NCBI GenBank assembly: GCA_050261415.1
Contig: JBLNDG010000252.1
Span: 1 to 12,947 of the forward strand
Direction of reading: 5' to 3'
Length of the DNA stretch: 12,947 bases
DNA from: JBLNDG01 sp050261415
GTDB taxonomy: Bacteria > Bacillota > Clostridia > Lutisporales > Lutisporaceae
The translations under genes were made by a program, and so were the position numbers. Numbering within the stretch: the first letter of the stretch is position 1; every line of letters starts with the position of its first letter. Below the pieces are notes generated by a model that worked only from the letters and a program-made list of their open reading frames with translations, was not told the origin of the DNA and did no database searches. This document shows, one piece after another, positions 7,168 through 12,947 of the stretch.

Positions 7168-8150
7168 ACCACTGCTTCACCTCCCTCACCAAACTGCCAG
7201 CACCTGCATTTGTGTCCTTCTCCCATCGGTACAAAGGAAGGCATGTTATCCTTGCATCTATCACCTGATACTGCACATCTGGAGTAAAAACGGCATCCAG
7301 GTGTAATATCGCTGGGATGCGGTACATAACCCGGAATTGAAGGCAGTACCTTGTCTCCCATTCCGAGCTTTGGAATGCATTCAATCAAGCCTTTGGAATA
7401 CGGGTGTCCCGGATGTTTGAAAAACTCCACAACTCCTGCTTCCTCAACGATATGCCCCGCATACATAACCATTACCCTGTCACACATTTCAGCTACTACG
7501 CCCAGGTCGTGCGTAATAAGAATTATTGCCATGTGTTCCTCAGCGGCAAGCTTTTTCAGTAGCTCAAGTATTTGTGCCTGTATAGTTACATCAAGAGCTG
7601 TTGTCGGCTCATCTGCAATAAGAAGTTTGGGTCCGCAGGCAATTGCCATTGCTATCATTGCTCTTTGTCTCATACCGCCCGAGAATTGATGCGGGTACTG
7701 GTCAAGAACAGCCTCTGCCCTAGGAATACCAACTCTTTTTAGAATATCAACGGTTTTTTCTTTTATTTCATTTTTGGATAGATTAGTATGATTCTTTAGT
7801 ACCTCTCCGATTTGATACCCTATTGTATAAACAGGATTCAGGGAAGTCATCGGCTCCTGAAAAATCATTGCTATGTCCTTGCCCCTTATTTTCCGGAATT
7901 CCTTTGGGGACAGCTTCGTCAATTCTTTACCTTCAAAGGTAATGCTGCCTCCTGTAATTTTGCTTATCCTGCCGGGCAGCAATCCCATGATGGACAGCGA
8001 GGTCACACTTTTTCCGCAGCCTGACTCTCCTACCAAGCCTACAACTTCCCCTTCCTTTACATCAAAGGATACATCGTTTACAGCGACAAAAGCTCCTTTG
8101 CTTGTTTTAAATTCAGTTGTCAGGTTTTCAACTTTGAGCAATGCACTCAT
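7164..8150 (-). CDS. dppD: Peptide-type ABC transporter ATP-binding protein, DppD/OppD-like (328 aa)
   Basis: This is the second ATPase of the importer and forms a heterodimer with the DppF-like subunit. Walker A GESGCGKSV is at 41-49, Q-loop Gln98 in IFQEPMTSLNP, signature SGGMRQR at 157-163, Walker B LLIADEP at 176-182 and switch His214. The C-terminal region has the family cysteines C286, C292, C299, C315 and C317. I recall an iron-sulfur cluster reported in the corresponding region of a mycobacterial Opp ATPase, so one may be present here too. The SGGMRQRAMIAMAI form of the signature, against SGGQRQRIGIARAL in its partner, is the usual D/F difference. The gene begins four bases after the stop of the aminotransferase gene and overlaps the DppF-like gene by four bases. 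Confidence 0.93.
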   Translation of the reverse strand: MSALLKVENLTTEFKTSKGAFVAVNDVSFDVKEGEVVGLVGESGCGKSVTSLSIMGLLPGRISKITGGSITFEGKELTKLSPKEFRKIRGKDIAMIFQEPMTSLNPVYTIGYQIGEVLKNHTNLSKNEIKEKTVDILKRVGIPRAEAVLDQYPHQFSGGMRQRAMIAMAIACGPKLLIADEPTTALDVTIQAQILELLKKLAAEEHMAIILITHDLGVVAEMCDRVMVMYAGHIVEEAGVVEFFKHPGHPYSKGLIECIPKLGMGDKVLPSIPGYVPHPSDITPGCRFYSRCAVSGDRCKDNMPSFVPMGEGHKCRCWQFGEGGEAVV

Positions 8151-8154
8151 AATA

Positions 8155-9468
8155 TCACTTCCTACTGTTTGCGACTGCCAGCAATGATTTATCCATTGCC
8201 TGTACTAACTTTTCAATTACCTCATCATTATGGCCCAAACTGATGGCATGATGTGACATGAATTTTCCCGACATCCAGATATTTTGCTGCTGCATAGCTT
8301 CTGCGAATATTGAATATTCCTTGCTGTTGGAAGTTATAACATCTCTGTAAGATACCAAATCCTTGTCGGTAAAGTACCAGTGGAAATGTCCTCCCTTACC
8401 GTTCAGAACTGCTGCCACACCGTATTTCTTTGCGCTTTCTTTGAACCGGCTAGCCATATATCTTGTCCTATCTTCCAGTATCTTATTTACCGAACCGTCC
8501 TTTAAGAGGTCAAGAGAAGCTGATACAGCACACATTGAATACTGGTGTCCGTTGAAGGTTCCTACAAAACTGGTCTTGCCGCCTGGAGCACATGTATCCA
8601 TAACAGCTTTTTTCCCGGCAACCGCAGCAACTATGTGCCCGTTTCCCAGTGCCTTTCCGAATATTGACAAATCACATTTTGTATCAAAGTAGGATTGACA
8701 GCCTGACGGTGTAATCCTGAAGCCGGTAAGCAGTTCATCAAACAAAAGCACGATTCCCAATTCGTCACATATTTTTCTCAGGAATTTGATATATGACTTT
8801 TCTGCCTCCACATAGCCCGCATCTATCATTACAGGCTCAAGGATAATGGCCGCCAGTCTGTGGGCGTTTTCCCTGATAAGTTTTTCCGATGCCTCTATAT
8901 TATTAAAAGGAAGAACCAGTGTGGATTCAACTGCTTTAGTATCCATTCCGCCCATTCCCGGTACAGAATTTGGTTTCTCTTCAGGCCCTATATCCTGCAA
9001 GCTGTTGAAGGAGTTTACATATATATGGTCATTCCAGCCATTGTATGCGCCTTCCATAACTGCAAAGTCATTTTTCCCGGTAAAAGCTCTTGCTATGTGC
9101 ATACAGTGAATTATTGCCTCAGTACCGGAATTTGTGAATCTGACCCTCTCGTGGCCGACAATCTTGAGAAACTTTTCTGCAACCTCTACACTGAGCTCTG
9201 TTTCTACCCCTGTAGTCATGCCTCCATTCAGGCTGAGCCTTCTGTTCATTTCATCAACAAAGGGCTTGTAATTGTGTCCGAATATTATTGAGCCGTTGCC
9301 CATAATTAAATCTATATATTTATTTCCGTCAACATCAATAAGATATGGACCTTCAGCTGCTTTAAAGTATATCGGATAAGGACTTCGGGCCCTGCCGTTT
9401 GAGTTCACGCCACCTGGCAGACTGCTTATAGCCCTTTCATAAAGTTCCTTCGACTTAACTGTGTTCAT
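8155..9468 (-). CDS. Class III PLP-dependent aminotransferase, glutamate-1-semialdehyde aminomutase-like (437 aa)
   Basis: This fold-type I PLP enzyme transfers or moves an amino group. The N-terminal SLPGGVNSNGRA is typical of the glutamate-1-semialdehyde aminomutase (HemL) branch. NSGTEA at 113-118 and YNGWND at 142-147 line the cofactor pocket, D244 in FDELLTGFR contacts the pyridine nitrogen, and K272 in SIFGKALGNG is the predicted Schiff-base lysine. Length is typical of the family. A role in tetrapyrrole synthesis is unlikely, because no heme gene is nearby and it sits between a zinc hydrolase-like gene and a transporter ATPase. The HemL branch also contains beta-amino-acid aminotransferases and other catabolic enzymes, which fits better. 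The start shares one base with the stop of the preceding gene (TAATG), with GGAGGT at 9482-9477 as ribosome binding site. Substrate unknown. Confidence 0.88.
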   Translation of the reverse strand: MNTVKSKELYERAISSLPGGVNSNGRARSPYPIYFKAAEGPYLIDVDGNKYIDLIMGNGSIIFGHNYKPFVDEMNRRLSLNGGMTTGVETELSVEVAEKFLKIVGHERVRFTNSGTEAIIHCMHIARAFTGKNDFAVMEGAYNGWNDHIYVNSFNSLQDIGPEEKPNSVPGMGGMDTKAVESTLVLPFNNIEASEKLIRENAHRLAAIILEPVMIDAGYVEAEKSYIKFLRKICDELGIVLLFDELLTGFRITPSGCQSYFDTKCDLSIFGKALGNGHIVAAVAGKKAVMDTCAPGGKTSFVGTFNGHQYSMCAVSASLDLLKDGSVNKILEDRTRYMASRFKESAKKYGVAAVLNGKGGHFHWYFTDKDLVSYRDVITSNSKEYSIFAEAMQQQNIWMSGKFMSHHAISLGHNDEVIEKLVQAMDKSLLAVANSRK

Positions 9469-10685
9469 TAATAATTACCTCCATTGCAAGCGTTTAGGAA
9501 ATATTCCAGACTGTCAATGCTCTGCATATTATAGTATAAATACTTTATAAAGTTATCCCTTAATCCTTCCGGAACAAGACTCCAGATGTTACCGACCGCT
9601 TCATTTCCCCTCCAATAGCTGTAAATAAAAGGTGCTCTGAAAGGGTGCGTGATAAAACGCAGTCGTGACTCTACCCATTCATCTTCCGCAAAAGTAAACT
9701 GCTTCATATAGTCAATGACTTCCTGCCTGTCCTTCTTCTCCCCATTAATCATGTGGGCCGAGTTCATCGCAGTTATCGAACTGATCTTCTGAAACAGTTC
9801 ATTTATCTTGTCATCTTCAGTATTACACCAGTTCAGGAATTTCCCGCCATTGTCACCGATACCTTCAAATATGGGACTGCTCGCGGTATTTGTTATTACA
9901 AGCCCGGCATCACATGGAACAGCCTTTTCCATGACCAGTTTCTGTCGTACAGCAAGGTGCGTAGTATGCCCCGGAAAGGCTTCATGTATTGCAAGGTGCT
10001 TCAAGGAATCATAGGTATGACATATATCTCCGTTGATATACACTTTCCCAGCCTTAAAATCGCAGTAAGCCTGATACGGCACATCATGGACAATTACTGT
10101 TTTCATGCTTTGATCTGCAATTTCTTTAAAGCCAAGCTCCAGTGTCCTATTCTTGGCTTCATTGAGGAGACTGTCCGCTATCTCCTCTACTTTGTTCTTT
10201 TCTACGCTTCTATTCTTTTTCCACTTTATGAGCTTTTGCTCCACAGTACCCTCATAACCTCTTTCTCCGAGCATATCGCCCAATTTGGCTATAAGGGAAT
10301 CCATAACTTCAAGAGGTACCGGGTTTTCATTTACGTACAGCAGTTCTCTGACTAACTGCCTGTACTGCATTTTTTTGCCTGACAGCCAGCAGGTAAGCTT
10401 TACTACTGAGTCTATCTGCTGGAGCATGTAAGCTCTCCTGCTTTCGTTTTCTTCGTACAAATACCCGCAATAAACCTTCTCAAGCTTATTCAGTGCCTCA
10501 TCCCAGCTTTTTATATTATCAGGCTCTACATCTGTCAAATTTACAGGAACAATTCCTTCCTTAGAAAAGGATTCCTCTCCTGAAGTATCCATATCCAAGG
10601 ACTGATAATACTGATCTATACCCAAAACTACCGATGTAAATGTCTCTGCTAACTTGAAATCCTTGGGACTATAGCTGTAATTCAA
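9468..10685 (-). CDS. DUF885-like zinc metallopeptidase-fold protein (405 aa)
   Basis: The protein is mostly helical and carries HEAFPGH at 234-240, matching the HExxPGH zinc motif of the DUF885 family. FEGIGDN follows, with E274 as the probable third zinc ligand in the place of the family's EGWA motif. It probably hydrolyses an amide or peptide bond in the cytoplasm, since no signal peptide is visible. At 405 residues it is shorter than many DUF885 proteins, which are commonly 500-600 residues and often secreted. The start is TTG at 10685, directly after the TAG of the preceding gene with no gap; GGAGGTGG, inside the end of that gene, is seven bases upstream, which decides the start. Assignment to the family rests on the motif and overall look, so the true substrate is open. 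Confidence 0.7.
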   Translation of the reverse strand: MNYSYSPKDFKLAETFTSVVLGIDQYYQSLDMDTSGEESFSKEGIVPVNLTDVEPDNIKSWDEALNKLEKVYCGYLYEENESRRAYMLQQIDSVVKLTCWLSGKKMQYRQLVRELLYVNENPVPLEVMDSLIAKLGDMLGERGYEGTVEQKLIKWKKNRSVEKNKVEEIADSLLNEAKNRTLELGFKEIADQSMKTVIVHDVPYQAYCDFKAGKVYINGDICHTYDSLKHLAIHEAFPGHTTHLAVRQKLVMEKAVPCDAGLVITNTASSPIFEGIGDNGGKFLNWCNTEDDKINELFQKISSITAMNSAHMINGEKKDRQEVIDYMKQFTFAEDEWVESRLRFITHPFRAPFIYSYWRGNEAVGNIWSLVPEGLRDNFIKYLYYNMQSIDSLEYFLNACNGGNY

Positions 10686-11612
10686 CTATTCCACCTCCGC
10701 CGTAGACATTTCTCCTATCATAAAGGCATAATCTCCTGCATGTATTCTTGTAAGAGTACCCCTCATAAGTATCACAAGATTCTTGTCATATGGGGTTTTT
10801 ATTTCTTCAAGAAGCTCCAAGGTCATCGGATTATAAATCCTTGCCAGTACCTGTTTGCCTTCAATTATTTTATTCATCTTGTCATATTCGAAGCAAGGCA
10901 CACATAGTCCGCCGTGATGAGGATTTACATTCTCTATATGAGATACTACTATCTGTTTTGGTCTTGGTGCAACTCTACCCTTTATGACTTTTTTCTGCTT
11001 CAATATGTTTAATATGCCTTTGACTCCCTTTTCAATGTAGCTTTCATAGTTTGGTCCACCACCAACTTCAATTGTAACTGAAGGTATCCCCATATCCGAT
11101 GTGATAGCGGAGGTTGTTCCCACATAATTTACTGCTGGTCTGTACAGCACGGTTGAACCGAAAGCTCTGGACATTTCCTCATCGTTAAGAATATAAACAT
11201 AATCGACAATCGGGTCCCTTCCGCCTGAATGCAAATCAATATAAACATCGAGACCTTCCAGGAATTCCTTCGTCATCTTGTATGCAAGTATTTCAGTTAA
11301 TGTACCGTTTTTATTCCCGGGATATATCCTATTGAGGTTTGCCCTGTCTATCGGTGTATTCCTCTGAACATCTTCAAAGGCCAGTGAATTGGCAACAGGC
11401 ATGAATTTTATCGTGCCCTTAATATCCTCTTTCTTAAGAATGTCCAGTAAACGCCTTACTATTTCAGCACCAATAAGTTCATCCCCATGTACCACAGCTG
11501 ATATACCCACTGTAGGGCCTTTGCCGCCGGTCAATTTATGAACCGGCAATGTAAGTTCAAGCCCATTTGCCAAGTATGCAACCTTTATTTCCGAATAATC
11601 ATATTTAACCAT
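10686..11612 (-). CDS. Aspartoacylase/succinylglutamate desuccinylase-family zinc hydrolase (308 aa)
   Basis: This is an M14-like zinc enzyme of the AstE/AspA family, which removes an acyl group from N-acylated amino acids or otherwise cleaves an amide bond. Zinc ligands are H42 and E45 in the HGDE motif and H128 in DLHSGG. E182 in TIEVGG is the predicted catalytic glutamate. RANLNRIYPG at 90-99 matches the substrate-carboxylate-binding segment. The C-terminal part, from about 225 on, has the beta-rich domain common in the family (NPHHGGLCVP). There is no signal peptide, so it should act in the cytoplasm on imported substrate. AAGGAG lies about eight bases before the ATG. It follows the DppC-like permease by 45 bases and abuts the DUF885-like gene. 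DoeB of ectoine breakdown belongs to the same family and also works next to a class III aminotransferase; that is a parallel, not an identification. Confidence 0.85.
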   Translation of the reverse strand: MVKYDYSEIKVAYLANGLELTLPVHKLTGGKGPTVGISAVVHGDELIGAEIVRRLLDILKKEDIKGTIKFMPVANSLAFEDVQRNTPIDRANLNRIYPGNKNGTLTEILAYKMTKEFLEGLDVYIDLHSGGRDPIVDYVYILNDEEMSRAFGSTVLYRPAVNYVGTTSAITSDMGIPSVTIEVGGGPNYESYIEKGVKGILNILKQKKVIKGRVAPRPKQIVVSHIENVNPHHGGLCVPCFEYDKMNKIIEGKQVLARIYNPMTLELLEEIKTPYDKNLVILMRGTLTRIHAGDYAFMIGEMSTAEVE

Positions 11613-11657
11613 TTTTCATTCTCCTTTTGCTTTATTATAGAATTCCAATATAAATCT

Positions 11658-12488
11658 TTACTTTATAAGCCTTGGGTCTGTTATATCCCTTATTCCGTTG
11701 CCCAAAAGGTTAAAGCCCAAAACAGTGAACATTATTGCAAGACCCGGGAATAATGATAAATACGGTGCATCCCTAAGAAACTTCAAACCGAAGGACAGTG
11801 TATATCCCCAGCTGGCTTCAGGAGGCTGTACCCCCAAACCTAAAAAGCTCAGTGTGGCTTCCGAAACTATTGCTGTTCCTAGGCCCAAAGTAGCTACAAC
11901 AATTATTGGAGCCAGTGCGTTAGGTAAAATGTATAGGCAAATTATCCTCAAGTCGCTGGCGCCTATGGTCCTTGCTGCTTGTACATATTCTTCCTCTTTT
12001 ATAGCCAGTACGCTGGAGCGTACAACACGGGCATAGTTAGTCCAGTATACAAGGCCCAAAGCTATTATTACACTTACAATCCCTGGTCCCAATGAGGCAA
12101 CAAAAGCTATAGCCAGCAAAAGCACCGGGAAGGATAGGAAAATATCGACTATACGCATGATGATATTATCAATCCAGCCTCCATAATAACCTGAAACCAA
12201 CCCCAAAGCCACACCCAATACCATGGAAATGATTACGGAAGTAAACCCGACCTTCAAAGAAACCCTAGCCCCATAAATAAGACGGGACAATAAGTCTCTT
12301 CCAAACTGGTCCGTCCCCATCAGATACTCATGGTTGGGCTTTTGCAGCCGCAAGCCCATATCCATCTTTTCCGGATCATAAGGAGAGACTAGGGGTGCAA
12401 ATACAGCCAGAAACACAATCACAACCACCATTATTGTTCCTATGAGAATTGATTTGTTTTTTATTGCCACTTTCAATATATTTGTCAT
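11658..12488 (-). CDS. dppC: Peptide-type ABC transporter permease, DppC/OppC-like (276 aa)
   Basis: This is an inner-membrane permease that forms the transport channel with the DppB-like subunit. The N-terminal region has a first membrane helix (about 15-36) followed by the family segment SPYDPEKMD and HEYLMGTDQFGRDLLSR, typical of DppC proteins. About five more hydrophobic helices follow. The cytoplasmic coupling loop with the EAA motif is YVQAARTIGASDLRIICLY, and the C-terminal part carries SFLGLGVQPPEASWG and ends in ITDPRL. Length is normal. GAGGTGG lies about six bases before the ATG, and the gene starts 13 bases after the DppB-like stop. The substrate cannot be read from the permease. 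Confidence 0.92.
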   Translation of the reverse strand: MTNILKVAIKNKSILIGTIMVVVIVFLAVFAPLVSPYDPEKMDMGLRLQKPNHEYLMGTDQFGRDLLSRLIYGARVSLKVGFTSVIISMVLGVALGLVSGYYGGWIDNIIMRIVDIFLSFPVLLLAIAFVASLGPGIVSVIIALGLVYWTNYARVVRSSVLAIKEEEYVQAARTIGASDLRIICLYILPNALAPIIVVATLGLGTAIVSEATLSFLGLGVQPPEASWGYTLSFGLKFLRDAPYLSLFPGLAIMFTVLGFNLLGNGIRDITDPRLIK

Positions 12489-12501
12489 ACCGCACCACCT
12501 C

Positions 12502-12947
12502 TTACTGATGACTGATTCTGGGGTTTATCACAGCATAAAGTATATCTACAACCAGATTAACAAGAGCAAAGGATGCCGCAATTACAAGCACCGTCCCCTG
12601 AACTACCGGAAAATCCCTTTGAGATATCGCTGTTACAATGAGTCTTCCAATACCCGGCCATGCAAATACTGATTCAGTTACAATAGCTCCCCCCAGAAGG
12701 TTTCCGAACTGCAAACCGACTATAGTTATTACAGGCAGTGCAGCATTTCTGAATGCATGCTTCATTATAACCTTGAACTCGGCTGTGCCTTTTGCCCTTG
12801 CTGTTCTTATATAATCCATGTCCAGCACCTCAAGCATTGTAGAACGGATCATTCTTGAAATAAGGGCAGAACCCATAACTCCAAGAGAAGCAGCAGGCAT
12901 GGCAATACGTTTCAAACTTTCTGTCAGGGTAGTCCAATCCCCCTGAA
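12502..12947 (-). CDS. dppB: Peptide-type ABC transporter permease, DppB/OppB-like, 5' end beyond window
   Basis: Only the C-terminal part of this permease is present; the frame stays open to the right edge (upstream codons read QGDWTTLTESLKRIAMPAASLG). The segment has the family's coupling loop, DYIRTARAKGTAEFKVIMKHAFRNA, split here as DYIRTARAKG and KVIMKHAFRNA, then GGAIVTESVFAWPGIGRL, a hallmark of DppB-type permeases, two further hydrophobic helices and the usual ending DILYAVINPRI. It pairs with the DppC-like permease to form the channel. It is the first gene of the operon seen here. The start codon, promoter and any substrate-binding protein gene lie to the right of the window. A TTG at 12915 is internal, not the start. 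Confidence 0.92.
   Translation of the reverse strand, partial: QGDWTTLTESLKRIAMPAASLGVMGSALISRMIRSTMLEVLDMDYIRTARAKGTAEFKVIMKHAFRNAALPVITIVGLQFGNLLGGAIVTESVFAWPGIGRLIVTAISQRDFPVVQGTVLVIAASFALVNLVVDILYAVINPRISHQ

Noticed and set aside
9753..10355. 200-codon plus-strand open frame
   Set aside because: It lies opposite the DUF885-like gene, which has a clear zinc motif; the plus-strand product shows no recognisable domain.

Overview
The window looks like chromosomal DNA of a low-to-moderate GC anaerobic Firmicute, most likely a member of the Clostridia. The grounds are AT-rich intergenic DNA, strong GGAGG-type ribosome binding sites, a clostridial-style YD-repeat protein, a two-cluster ferredoxin-like protein and tightly packed operons. 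The species cannot be named from the sequence. No RNA gene or CRISPR array was found.

Left part (1-4582): an RHS/YD-repeat gene on the minus strand that is open for about 1350 codons but broken at both ends. Its 3' end runs at about position 121 into AT-rich DNA with several imperfect repeats, which reads like the end of an insertion element whose body lies beyond the left edge. Its 5' end lacks the usual leader. A good ribosome binding site and start (ATG at 4244) survive upstream, but in a different frame and separated from the RHS core by an apparent deletion near 4200. The rest, 4257-4582, is AT-rich and non-coding.

Middle (4583-5850): two small plus-strand genes of unknown function (66 and 60 residues), then a hairpin terminator that serves both strands. 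A convergent minus-strand gene for an unusual ferredoxin-like protein follows. It has its own promoter, with a perfect CRP/FNR-type palindrome centred exactly at -41.5 from the predicted start site, the position expected for an activator.

Right part (5864-12947): one long minus-strand operon. In order of transcription it holds two peptide-type ABC permeases (DppB-like, cut by the window edge, and DppC-like), an aspartoacylase/succinylglutamate-desuccinylase-family zinc hydrolase, a DUF885-like zinc protease-fold protein, a class III PLP enzyme of the glutamate-1-semialdehyde aminomutase type, the two ABC ATPases (DppD- and DppF-like) and a small cupin. Most junctions overlap or are only a few bases long. 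The layout suggests import of a peptide-like or N-acylated amino compound followed by hydrolysis and amino-group transfer inside the cell. The substrate is not evident. A substrate-binding protein is not in the window and may lie upstream of the right edge.
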